Shown one piece after another: positions 12,101-21,200 of a DNA stretch of 64,000 nt. Source of the stretch: Nipponacmea schrenckii (lineage: Eukaryota > Mollusca > Gastropoda > Lottiidae); contig JAUJPP010000012.1 in assembly GCA_030562195.1 (NCBI GenBank), positions 18,848,001 to 18,912,000 on the forward strand, in the 5' to 3' direction. The notes under the pieces were generated by a model. That model made no database searches and was not told the origin of the DNA. It was given only the letters and a program-made list of their open reading frames with translations. Numbering within the stretch: position 1 is the stretch's first letter; the number at the start of each line of letters is the position of its first letter. The position numbers were made by a program, and so were the translations under genes.

Positions 12101-14638
12101 TTTGGAAGGTCAGATAATAATTCTTCTAGACATCCATATCCAGTTGTTGATTTATCCAGATTCTCTACGGAAATTCTTAAAAATAACACCTAAAAACAGA
12201 AGTACCATAATTCAATAACCAATTACCATACTCATACTGGTACTCACTTTTAGTTGTAGTACTTGGAGTTCAGGGTATATGGTAAATTATTTCATTTACC
12301 CTCAGAGTTTAAAAGTTTAAAGGGGTGTTATATTTCAGCAGTTCTCAAGAACAAATGGTGGTCGTAGCTTGTTATCTCAGTCAATATAATGTCTGGTGTC
12401 CTTGAATAAGATATCTTTCCTAATCATACTAGACACCTAGCAATTGTGGTACAAATAATTTGTGGGGCCAAGGATCAGTGGATAGATTGGATCTTCAGGA
12501 ATCTAAGTAGTTATTCTTGACAAAAATGGTTGATAATGTTGACTTGTAACATCCTACTATTCTCTTGTTACTAGACTCACTTACCATAAGCTTACTGGTA
12601 CCGGTACACAATGTTTTTAAGATTTAGGCCACGCTTTTTTATATTCTTTGGATAATGGGCACCCTATCTTTAAATTCACAATCGGAGGACGAAGAACCCT
12701 ACTATATTCCTGGAATATTATTCCATGTCAAAGAATTGAAAATGATATAGAATAGTTTATTTTAAAATTAGCAGCACTGGTTAGAACATGTTGAAATGGA
12801 GAAAAATCTTACCAACTCTTCAAGGTGTGAAGGTGAGATTATTACACCTGTATGTTCCACAATATCGGAACTTTCATTGCACTCCACTTCTTCATTATTT
12901 TCAAATTGTATTAAATCATCAATGAAACTAGACATGCATTCCTATAATAGACATTATCAACAATCCTTAATTAAAGGATCAAAATATTACCTAAAGCCTT
13001 CAGTTTTGAGCTTTTGAAGGACCCATGTGGATTAAGCATGTTTGATGCTTGCCTTCGAATAGATATTAGGGTGGTTGAAAGGTAACAAGTTACTTTTCAA
13101 CAGACAACACTGGCACAGGGTTTAATTGGAGTTCACTATCGTTAAGGTTCATATGTTAAAATGAGAATGGGGCCTACAAATGAGTATGTCTAACAAAGAC
13201 CTATATTTCACAAAGAGTACCGGTACAAGGTTTTTTCCACAAAACCAAAACCTTTTACAATTTCACTCGCAAAGGCTCTTTGATGTTTATAGGAGCTATT
13301 GGTTTTGTGATGTCATATGATTAAATGCACTCCATGAAATATAGAACCAACAGTGCAATAAATGGCTCTGAAACATTAAAGGGTGATACAAAACCTCTAA
13401 ATAACCTTTAAGTTACATTGAACATTTATGGAGATCAGAGAATTTCCCACTCTCAATGTTGAAACTTGACGAAACCTCTAACATTAACTTAAACAAGAAT
13501 ATCAAAAAGATCATAGAAAAGTTACCTTTTCAAATCGACTATAAAGATCAGCTACATTCTGTTCAATGGTAGCAGAAGTGTCTGATACAGCTAAAAACTG
13601 TAGAATCTGTGCCATCTGCATTAAATTATGTCGAGCAATATGACTTATAGGGACATCAGTTGTTATACCATAAGGTTCCGGATCACATATGGCAGGACAT
13701 ATAAACAATGAAAAAACCAAATCAGCACAGGCTGTTCTAGCTTCTTGAGAATTGATGTGGCCAGCCTTGGTTAAACTATGGTACACATGGGATAACAGAA
13801 GTTTTAGACTTGACGGAAAACAAGTAATATTGCTTTTAATAGAGTTGATAAATCTTGCTGCAAACATCTCTAATTTGTCAACCACAAAATTCCTGTATTC
13901 TTTAATCTTGTTTTCATAGCTCTCGGTACCAGCTTTACCAAATCTTTTAAGTCTTTCTTTGGTTGGAAATCTAACAAGAGCCTTGCTTTGATCTATATCA
14001 TAGAACCATTCATCTTCCATCAAGAGTCTCATGATTGGATCATGCAAGGATGCCGTTAAAAATAATTTAGCAGAATATAACGAGTCACAGAATTGCTTAA
14101 ATAAAATATTAAAAGTACATTTTTTCCTTCGGATAAAATGTCTGGGATTCACATCACCCATTACCTGTAAATCTGTTAAGGATAACAGAACTCTTAAAAC
14201 CAGGCGTTCATCTTCCACTAATATACAGTTAGAGTACAAAGAGGATAGCAGAGTGCTGGTCAACTGGCTCATATCAAAACTATTTCTGTTTTCAGCCAGC
14301 ACTAAGCATTTTGATATTAGCACAGGATTTTCTTTCATATATTTTAAAAGTTCACCATATTTGCCATCATGGTAAGAAAGTTGTTTATAACTCTCAATAA
14401 AAGAAACCGAGCCTATTTCATTATGGTCATCGAAGAATCCATCTTGTTTCCGTCGAAATTCGCCTGAGATTTTTTTTTCTAAATCTATTTTTTGTTGTTT
14501 GGTAATCCATGCTGTTTGAAAGAGAGAGGTAGCCACTTGTGAAACCTCTTCATATAATCTCTGTAGTTGTTCTTTTTCTGTATCTATAAACATTCGTTCC
14601 TGTTTGAGAACTATACATAGCTTTCTTGTGTCAACCAT
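1..14638 (-). CDS. GAPVD1: GAPVD1 / Gapex-5 (RasGAP and VPS9 domain protein), 20 coding exons, 3' end cut by window edge
   Basis: Endosomal regulator with an N-terminal RasGAP-like domain and a C-terminal VPS9 domain that activates Rab5-type GTPases (family knowledge). Coding exons, 5' to 3' on the minus strand: 13526-14638, 12813-12941, 11991-12189, 11501-11649, 10841-11000, 10103-10411, 9118-9281, 8648-8749, 8436-8520, 7653-8161, 7069-7150, 6342-6383, 5894-5959, 5129-5495, 4019-4153, 3601-3724, 3045-3111, 1632-1746, 993-1131, 1-235. Every junction has GT/AG borders and compatible phase, giving 4291 coding bases (about 1430 residues; vertebrate proteins are about 1460). The order of recognisable blocks follows vertebrate GAPVD1: LKQER start, FICPAI GAP motif, SDTWSTDVLASD motifs, LFDPL, AEAINLQ, LAIERSVMSRI, PWPAAQREI, and VPS9 ANPPCLLSTLQYI. 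The last exon is open at base 1; by family comparison only about a dozen codons are missing. Confidence 0.95.
321..731. mobile_element. MITE copy 1 in GAPVD1 intron 19
   Basis: A 411-bp non-coding element with imperfect terminal inverted repeats. The left end reads ctgtaagggtacaaatta; the right end, complemented, reads ctgtaaggctagaaatta. The inside carries repeated and inverted copies of a gcgatc/gcattaattt module. A second copy lies at 6465-6864. There is no coding capacity, so it would depend on a transposase from elsewhere. Confidence 0.75.
1770..3030 (-). mobile_element. tRNA-derived SINE, minus orientation, interrupted by minisatellite expansion
   Basis: At 2990-3025 the minus strand reads like a tRNA head, with an A-box-like TAGCTCAGTTGATT. 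Further along, ggatcgact on the plus strand marks a B-box-like region. The other end (1777-1810, taccagctgatccttggtca) matches the dispersed family also seen at 7190-7445, 10700-10835, 19395-19500 and 32420-32535. The minisatellite lies in the middle, where other copies have a single related segment. No poly(A) tail is seen. Confidence 0.6.
1821..2841. repeat. 52-bp minisatellite with 321-bp higher-order period (GAPVD1 intron 17)
   Basis: About 19 copies of a roughly 52-bp unit containing gatggattatttacatta, then tttacagctggatataatt, then aaatgattgagg. Variant units recur in order: the attgaagagaag variant at 1921 and 2242, and the aaatcatacagg variant near 2133 and 2454, each 321 bp apart. 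This shows block duplication of about six units. The array sits inside a SINE copy (next entry), between two GAPVD1 exons. Confidence 0.92.
4269..5038. repeat. 34-bp minisatellite (GAPVD1 intron 14)
   Basis: About 22 copies of a 34-bp unit with the core caagtctctgctggtaaca followed by tggacaa and a variable octamer. The left third is nearly uniform and the right two thirds diverged. The unit length is not a multiple of three, so the short open frames on both strands across it are by-products of the repeat. Confidence 0.93.
5129..5495 (-). CDS. GAPVD1: GAPVD1 exon 14, start of the C-terminal helical region
   Basis: Acceptor cttttttag before 5495 and donor GTAAGT after 5129 (leftover GG). It encodes SLDEMLNKYR at its start, matching the ILDKYRNAIK block of vertebrates, then FKNTKRKLWMVL and LVDLLRALLAEAINLQNK, ending CVKLFDSN. 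The conserved AEAINLQ / QL-E-RCV pattern makes the assignment firm. The intron downstream (4154-5128) is almost filled by a 34-bp minisatellite that comes within about 100 bases of this exon's donor. Confidence 0.93.
6465..6864. mobile_element. MITE copy 2 in GAPVD1 intron 11, flanked by TA
   Basis: A 400-bp element of the same family as 321-731, in the same orientation and with the same internal modules. It is flanked on both sides by TA (6463-6464 and 6865-6866), which fits the target duplication of Tc1/mariner-type transposases. The terminal repeats read CTGTAAGGCTA at the left and, as complement, CTGTTAAACTA at the right. Confidence 0.78.
7190..7445 (-). mobile_element. SINE copy in GAPVD1 intron 10
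   Basis: Contains the family core aaggatagcaa, ggttcacagtt, ctttctaccagctg and caaacctcttggcattgatc, then a segment ending near aagcaaatgatgtcac that matches the tRNA-head side of the 1770-3030 copy. Its internal segment tttcccggattatacgtacc followed by attttacagctggg is the likely single-copy ancestor of the 52-bp minisatellite unit. Confidence 0.6.
7653..8161 (-). CDS. GAPVD1: GAPVD1 exon 10, acidic disordered linker
   Basis: Long central exon (509 bases) opening in phase 1 after a G carried over from exon 9 and closing in phase 0 at CAAAAG|GTAGGC. It encodes a Ser/Asp/Asn-rich, presumably disordered segment with MGALNPAALKISRLKADRKG near the start and SLFDPLATDYGPSD in the middle. The latter matches the LLAMFDPLSSHEG block of vertebrate GAPVD1. 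No folded domain is visible. The next three short exons (7069-7150, 6342-6383, 5894-5959) are Lys/Glu-rich and correspond to the basic linker ahead of the C-terminal helical region. Confidence 0.87.
8258..8335 (+). repeat. Fragment of dispersed repeat family 'tttgccaggacagcggc' (GAPVD1 intron 9)
   Basis: Reads gggctaatgaagatgggaaa through tttgccaggattgtggcg. It belongs to a family with further copies at about 11145-11400, 11700-11900, 19985-20045 (minus), 30255-30310, 41360-41560, 57950-58120 (minus), 61485-61640 and 62610-62815 (minus). Confidence 0.7.
8648..9281 (-). CDS. GAPVD1: GAPVD1 exons 7 and 8 with duplicated WSTDVLASD motif
   Basis: Exon 7 (9118-9281) and exon 8 (8648-8749) each encode an acidic segment: TVSDTWSTDVLASDSE in the first and TASDAWSTDVLASDNE in the second. 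Vertebrate GAPVD1 also has two such copies (SETWSTDVLGSD and SEAWSVEVLPSD, from memory), so the doubling is old. Here the two copies are nearly identical even at the DNA level (9223-9258 against 8687-8722, one mismatch in 36 bases). The segment lies in the disordered linker between the GAP and VPS9 domains; its role is not known to me. The intron between them (8750-9117) carries a partial tandem duplication around 8770-8895. Confidence 0.85.
9410..9839. mobile_element. Fold-back element with TTAA flanks (GAPVD1 intron 6)
   Basis: Begins TTAAAGGGAATAC and ends GCCTATTATTCCTTTAA, giving short terminal inverted repeats inside TTAA. The ends match a better preserved fold-back element at 37969-38337. 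A further family fragment (atattcatcagtagatatacc) lies just upstream at 9340-9375. No open frame of interest is inside. Confidence 0.5.
10700..10835 (-). mobile_element. SINE fragment next to GAPVD1 exon 5 donor
   Basis: Matches the SINE family core: attttacaaggataacaact, then gttcacagttgaggatca, then ctctaccagctggtccttga and ccaaacctcttg. It runs to within about 10 bases of the GTATGT donor (10835-10840) of exon 5 (10841-11000). Confidence 0.6.
11145..11400 (+). repeat. Dispersed repeat copy (GAPVD1 intron 4)
   Basis: The longest copy of the gccaggacagcggcatt family: tacgtcttacttttctataa, then gggctaatggagacaggca, then gccaagaaagcggcattagc, then a non-conserved tail. The open frames on both strands here are repeat by-products. 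Confidence 0.7.
11700..11900 (+). repeat. Dispersed repeat copy (GAPVD1 intron 3)
   Basis: Same family: aatgaagacaggcaatgacg, then tttgccaggacagcagcatt, then gttgaggaatcttgtaaagc and a tail with tgtggtacacaggg. The 3' part is shared with the copies at 41360-41560 and 61485-61640. Confidence 0.7.
13055..13165 (+). repeat. Dispersed repeat, copy in GAPVD1 intron 1
   Basis: Reads attagggtggttgaaaggta, aacactggcacagggttt and aattggagttcact. A second copy (about 80% similar by eye) is at 45578-45690. No structure or coding signal is seen. Confidence 0.65.
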
Positions 14639-14657
14639 AATTATGCTTTATGACAGT
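13526..14657 (-). CDS. GAPVD1: GAPVD1 first coding exon: RasGAP-like domain
   Basis: Start ATG at 14636-14638. The 19 bases before it are 5' UTR, because a splice acceptor (ctctttttag) ends at 14658, so at least one non-coding exon lies upstream. The exon gives 371 residues: an N-terminal helical part (LKQER, AWITKQQKIDLEKK), then the GAP domain. The motif NPRHFIRRKKCTFNILF near residue 170 lies where RasGAPs carry the arginine finger, and FICPAICDPEPYGI near 315 is the second GAP signature. As in vertebrate GAPVD1, the FLR arginine before ICPAI is not conserved (SLFICPAI), so GAP activity cannot be assumed. The exon ends in phase 0 with a GTAACT donor, and the next exon continues FEK-ECMSSFIDD, matching the vertebrate FDKSCVAAFLDV region. 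Confidence 0.93.
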
Positions 14658-17079
14658 CTAAAAAGAGAAAAATAAGTTGTCTTTACAATCTAATTTAAAG
14701 ATATTTATATTAATATTTAAGTCCTTCGAAACAATTCTTTTCATGACCACAAAATTATATACAGAGTTATAAGTTTTTCCCATTTTTCGAACATGCTGAA
14801 TATTTCTACTAATCCATTCCCATATATTGTTTTCTGTTTGATAAGTCTATGTGCCCCAGCTGCAGATTGTCATTACTTTGATATTTGATATTTATGGACA
14901 GGTTCACCATCCATAGGGGTTAACTACTTATGAAAAGGTCTTCAAAATTCTTCACAAATTACTTAAAACTTTGACTTTCTATTTCTAGACCATCTATGTC
15001 TTTACATCTTAGAGTCTCAAGAAAAAACAAGTTGTTTTTTTAACTTTCAAACACAGATTATTATGGATACACATGATTTAGAAGGATCAAATAACAAGGG
15101 CAAGGATATGAATATCATGAATAATTATAATTGAGCTTGGGTAAAATAAAATCCCATAATTTAAAAGTTTGTCAAACAGATGGCGAATCTGTCAATGTAA
15201 TTGCTTAAGTAATAATTCCTTGACTAGCTTAAAGTTCATAGTGAAGAGAACATCATCTTGCTGTATGAGAGCAAAGGTTAAATTTTACACATAACTCGAA
15301 CCATTTTGGACATTCTAAATGATCATCACGGCAAACAGGTTCTACAAATCCACATAATATTTCAATTTCTTGCAGGTCTGTTGTTAAAAATATTGAACAT
15401 GGGTCCAAAATTAGAATATGCAGACCAAGGGCAAGGATTGTCACATTGCATTGATATTGTTATCTTAAATTCTTGTTTACGATTATGTTGGATTGTTGGC
15501 CTACTATGTCTAACTAATAATGAAAACAGTCATGAATTCGTGTGTTCCTACTTGTTAAATATGTAAGGAGGGGTTAAGGCGATTATGAAGAGGGGGATAC
15601 CGCTAACGATACATACATATTTTATAACCATTGGACCTTGTCATAAAAATACTTTCGAACATTCACTGTTAAGTTCTACAAACCTAGACTTGACTTTATT
15701 TACATTTTGTGCGCATGTCTGTAAAGGAGGCTATTTGCAAAAACGTAACCAAAAGTGTAATCCGAAAACCTGCTATATTAGGAATTTTATTTTGGGCGGA
15801 TTATTTAACAATTTTATCAAGTTTGTTATAAACATAATTATATCCTAAGTGGGTCGACTTTTCAAATTTCTGATTTGATGAAAAGATCGATACCATAAAA
15901 TTAAAAATATGAAAAACTGTTCATCCCATTTTGGCCAAATTCAAGATTGCATTTTATGTTAACAACCATTTTCAAGTCTCATATTAAAAAATCGCCAGAT
16001 TTGTAATTAAGCCTAAGGGATTTATGCAAATTTTTTTATTATGCTATGAAATTATCTCCAACCGATTTGTGAATATGTTGTAGTATAAAAATCTTATTAA
16101 CTTCTACAAACAATAGAAGAAAAAGGGAGCTATCAACAATCTCGAAAACAAGGGCAATAATTCGTATAAAAATATTTGTTTTATTTCCTATGTTCAAAGT
16201 TATAAAGTTACTAACCAACGATAACATATGTGGGCGTATAAAAACTGATCTCACCAATTTAATCAATCGATTAACTCTGCTCCTACTCACAAGTTCGAAA
16301 ATATTTTTGTAGTCTGATTTTAAAAGAGTTAGGTACGTTTTCTTGATAAATATAAACCGGAAGTTGTGTAGCATGCGACATCGACTCTCAAAATGTATCA
16401 AATTTAACAAATTGACGGTTTTCAACTTGATGATATGCAGATTCTAAAGTGTAAGATATTTCTTTGACTCAAAAACAGTTGAACAAAATCTATATGGTTC
16501 GAGTTGAAAATAGTAAACATTTCTTAAAAATATAAACAAGAAAAAGCTATTTTTAGACTTATTAATTAATATTATTGCAGACGATTGATTAAAACAGAAG
16601 AGTTATTTACTACCAATTAGATCTAGGCCTAGTTGAAATACAACCTAAAAATAGAGTTGATTATCTGTGTTCAAATCATTTTCCTTTTCTTTTTTTCTTT
16701 TTTTTTTTTTGGAGTTAATAGTATTATTAGATCAAGACTATTTTTAGACCTAGTCCTAGCTACAGCTACTTCTACTCCCAGGCCAGGCCAGGCCAGGCCA
16801 GTGCCATTGAGTGGTTCCATCAAATAGGGGTCATTAATGCTGAACCTATTCCAACTGTCAAAATAGATAAGGGTGAAGCTAGAATAGATACCAATTGGCA
16901 ATGTTTTGATCTAGCTTCTGTTTCTGTTATCAATATGCATTACTGAAAAAAAAATTGGCTTGTTAGCCTAACGTGTCGAAATTGGCTAATTGGGTTCAGT
17001 TCTGATCTCAAAGAATCTTTGATGAGATTGAATTAAATAAGCAAAGATGTTTGAAACCAATGTCATTTTATTTTTTTAG
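14658..17079. other. Divergent intergenic region between GAPVD1 and the NKRF-like gene
   Basis: About 2.4 kb between the first coding exons of two head-to-head genes. It should hold both promoters and the upstream non-coding exons implied by acceptors at 14658 (minus) and 17079 (plus). I could not place a TATA box, CpG-rich segment or first exon with confidence. A minus-strand 128-codon open frame at 16039-16425 is AT-rich and overlaps a dispersed repeat (atgtgggcgtataaaa near 16210), so I do not call it a gene. A short (GGCCA)n run is at 16780-16800. Confidence 0.6.
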
Positions 17080-18245
17080 AATGTGGAATATTCAGATCAA
17101 GACAGATGAAAACAGAAGTCGTAGCTCAAAAGAGTCTGAGAAAAAACAACCAGAAAAGCAAAAGACTATCAATGATTTGTATGATGATTTTGATGATACA
17201 GACAGTTTAGAGGATGTAAAAGCTCCTTCTCAACAATATGATGAATGTGATAGTTCGGAATCTCCTTGGTCAGTTCTCTCATCTCCAAAGGCAGTAAAAG
17301 GTCGGGATAAAAAAGAGAAACTGGATGAAATATCTGATGAAAGTGATGCAGCTACCGGTATGGCAGGTTCCAAGAATCTTGACTCTGACACAAATGATGA
17401 AGATCTCAAAATATTTCTACAAAGAAGAGAAGAGATTGATAGATTGCTTTACAATTCAACAGAGTGTGTGTCCCCTGAAGGGAGTCATCATTCAAGGAGA
17501 AGAAGTAAATCACCCTATTCACATAAAGCAAAATCCAGATCCTATTCCAGAAGATCACAAGATAGAAAGAGAAGAAGCAGAACAAGAAGTTCTTCTCGAT
17601 CCAGGGATCGTAAAAGGAGAAACAGATCAAGAAGCGGTTCCTGGTCATGGCACAGCAGAAGTAGATCACCTGTTCCTTTTAAAAGAAAAACTCCTCCTTT
17701 AGAATTTTTTGAAAAAGCAATTGCAGCTTCTAAAGCAGCCAGAGCAAAGTCTCAAGAACAACCTCGAAAGAGTATTGATGATGTTTGTCAAGCTAATAGT
17801 CCAACTAAAAAGAGGCCATCATCAACTTCAAAGAATGGATCTAGGGCTGATACATCCAAAAGAAGTTCAATTGGTGCTTCTTTTGACACTGAACCTATTA
17901 CACCTGAAAAAGGAAATGTGAAGCATAAACAGAATACGAAGTCTGTTGAAAAACAAAGGTCTAAATCAAGGAGAACCCCAGTTACCAGAAGTACTTCGAA
18001 AGCATCTAAATTTGACAAGAAACAAACAAACAGCAGCCATGATTCAGAGAAGAAATCAACAAGTCAGAATCAGATGAAAAAGGCAATTGATGGTGCGTCA
18101 GCTTCAGAAAGTAAAGCACCGGTATCTGCTGATAATAAAAAGGTCCCAGAAAGTGTTAAGGTCGCAGAGAGTAAAAAGATGGTAAAAAGCGAAGCCTATG
18201 ATCCAACTGAACCAACGGGAGAAGATTCTATTCAGATGAGTAAAG
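17080..18245 (+). CDS. NKRF-like gene, first coding exon: RS-rich N-terminal region
   Basis: Encodes 388 residues plus one base. Residues 1-100 are acidic (LYDDFDDTDSLEDV). Residues about 155-215 are a dense Arg/Ser block (SRRRSKSPYS, SRTRSSSRSRDRKRRNRSR), and the rest is Lys/Ser-rich with many likely SP phosphosites (RRTPVTRS). RS segments are typical of nuclear-speckle and splicing-linked proteins. The donor is weak: AAAG|GTAGAC at 18246, or ATGA|GTAAAG five bases earlier. I chose the former on the AG|GT border; the phase is not affected in kind because both leave one base. Confidence 0.8.
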
Positions 18246-21200
18246 GTAGACTTGTTAATTTTTATGATTAATTTTTCTCTTCAGTTTGGAAGTTTAGACA
18301 GGTCTGGTTGGTGATGATGCCTCCATCCAATCAATTTTCTGCCCTCTCCAATGCTGGGATTTTATGACATGAACAAAAGGTGCATTCATTCAAATGCTTT
18401 TCAGAATTCACCTTTTGAGAAAATTTCAGGTTAAGCTTATTAATGATACAATAAAAATGGATCTTTTATTCAATTCAATTATTGAGCTTATCATAGTTTA
18501 TGTAGCTTTTGTAAATAAATATGAAGAGAATTAGATTTCTTTCTGAACATGAGTATTTGTTCCTTTAATTTTATCCAAATAACTATATGAAGGTGACAAA
18601 ACTACGTGACAGTAGCCTTATATAATCCATTAAACTAAGTAAGTTTTAATCACTCTGATAACATTGCTTATTGCTTATTGCTTATTAATTACTTAGTTTA
18701 ATATTTCAAATTCTGTTTGAATATTTCTACTTCATCAAGATTCTGTTCTTCAGTCACATTACCTCATTAGTTTATCTTATGAATAAAATATTGGCCAAGA
18801 TTGAGACTGGGGTTCATTTTTCAGAAGGTGTTAATTTGGTATCAAAGGGTTGCAAGCCAATAGACATTTCAATGCATGTTGATGAGACTTATTTTGAAGC
18901 CTTAAAGAAAGTTTTTCAAAAACTTAATAAAGCTGAGTGTACTAAAGGGAGCCAACAGAAAAGTAGTAAGTGTACATTATGTTTTCTAATATTTCAGCCA
19001 GTGAGTTCAGGCACGGACTTTTAGTGCATTCACCTGCCTTTAGATCCGAGCCAAAATGACTCAGTGAGTTAGTTGCTTGCTTGTTAACCTGAAGGTCAAG
19101 GGTTTAGTCCCTGCAATGGTCAAACTGAACCACTGATTCTTGAATAACCAGGCACAGAATTTTAGGATCAAATTTAATTCCTGATTATTAAGTCTCTTAA
19201 TTCACCTTTGAATTATTGTATTAAAGTGTCAATTGCCAAACCGCTATTAAAATTTTTAGTGAACCTGAATTTTTCTATAATCTTTGCAACCTCATTAGAA
19301 TGTTTATGTTTATTTGGTATTAAAAAAAATTATTTATGAAAGCGAAGTATTATTGTAGAGAAATAACCTAAATAAATCATATTCGTTCATAAACTCAGCT
19401 GTAGATTGGTAAGGATTATCCAGGAAAGATCAATACCATGAGGTATGTCCAACAAACAGAAACGATCCATTGTGAATCCTCAAGTTGCTATCCTTAGGAA
19501 ATATAGATGTCTCTTTCTTTTTTATTCTGGATCATAAGAACCTAAGTACTACCAATTTATGAAATTGCTTGACAAAGGGAATATATCTACAATACATATT
19601 CCAACCTAATTTCAATGTATTATGGCTCTTTTTATTATAGATGTTACTCAGCAAGATAAATCCAAAGTGACGACTGGGATACCCTCTTTAGATAATGAAC
19701 AAGGCATCAGATTCCAGAAAATGTCCAAAGATGAAAAATTGAAAGTGGTCTGTTTCTTCATACAATACTATTGTAAAAGTATTGGTACTATAACTGTAAG
19801 TCTTGCCAAGCAAATAAGGGCTTTTCTCTTTATAGCAACTTTAATACATGTAGCCAACAATAGGGGCCTTTCTCTTTATAGTGACTTTCATAGCCAATAT
19901 TTCACTTTTATTTATCTTGTGGTAAATAATCAAACAGAAAGCTCTACTGTTTTTTAAAAAAATAAGCAAAGTTTGCTTTGAGACATTTAACCCATCTTCA
20001 TAAGCCCATAAGGTGCAGAAGAGTAGGACTTAAAACTCCATTGAATTATTTTTGTCTCAGTTTTAAAGCTTAATATTTTTGTCTCAGTTTCAAAGCTTTA
20101 TATTCTTGTCTCAGTTTCAAAGCTTAATATTCTTGTCTCAGTTTCAAAGCTTAATATTATCTCAAGCTAAAGATTAACATTCTTATCTCAAGCTCAAAGC
20201 TTAAATATTCTTATCTCAAGCTCAAAGCTTAACATTCTAATCTCAAGCTCAAATCTTTACATTCTAATCTCAAGCTTAAAGCTTAATATTCTTTTCTCAA
20301 ACTCAAAGTTAAATATTCTTATCTCAAGCTCAAAGCTTAATATTCTTATCAATTTTTCGTCTGTCCATATTCCTTATAGACACATCTTATTTCAATGATC
20401 ATATATAAATGGATTTTGAAAAACAACGAGTATAAATAAAGGGCAGTAAATTTGATGAGAGGTTTTGAATCACAAATAACTATGAAGAATATTAGAAAAA
20501 GTGTATCCTAAATTAATGAAGGCACTGTTAGTTCTACAACAGCCAGTGGGCCTATGTTACCTTGCCTGACAATACGTCATTGTTTTGGGTTAAAAAATCA
20601 AGTTTTTCTTTTCAGATCTCAGCAGGAATATTTGTTATAGTGATATAGTTGAGAATATGATTTCAGCAGTCCTAATTGAACAGGTCTTGGTTTGAAATTT
20701 GAAGAGAAGATTAGCTACAGATTTTGTTGTGTTAATCTTCTTTTATATTTCATAGGAACTGGTGTTAAAGTTATCTACAAAATATCAAACCTGTCACAGA
20801 TTGGATTAGGAGCAGTTTTGTAAAATAAAAAGCTTGTTTTCTTGTTGTTAAATGTACTAATCATGTCATTTCTTGCAGCTTGTTGAACTTGCATTAAAAG
20901 AATTTAGGAATGATAAAGATATGGAGAAAGAATTTGTTGTGAGAGAACTGACAAGAGTCCAAAATGTCGTATACTTTTGTGGAAAGTTGACAATTGGTGG
21001 CCAATTCTTTGCTGATGCTATTGGATGCACTAAAAGAGAAGTAAAGATTGCTTGCTTTGCCAAAGCCATCAAAGTGTGTCGTACGTGTACCCTCGAAGAA
21101 ATCAAAGGTCTTGTGCCACGTACAATGGATGATCTGAGAGACCAGCTGAAAATGGATTTGGAGAGAGCTGCTGCAGATGAACGTAATGCACCTGTTAATG

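Noticed and set aside
16039..16425. 128-codon minus-strand frame between the two divergent genes
   Set aside because: Low-complexity, hydrophobic AT-rich translation overlapping a dispersed-repeat motif (near 16210); no recognisable domain.
18246..18271. The NKRF-like first exon as a complete intronless gene ending at 18271
   Set aside because: The frame stops shortly after a plausible donor, and the downstream exons join in consistent phase, so the stop is intronic.
19040..19110. tRNA gene
   Set aside because: A- and B-box-like segments are present, but the acceptor stem and anticodon arm do not pair; it is a tRNA-derived SINE head.
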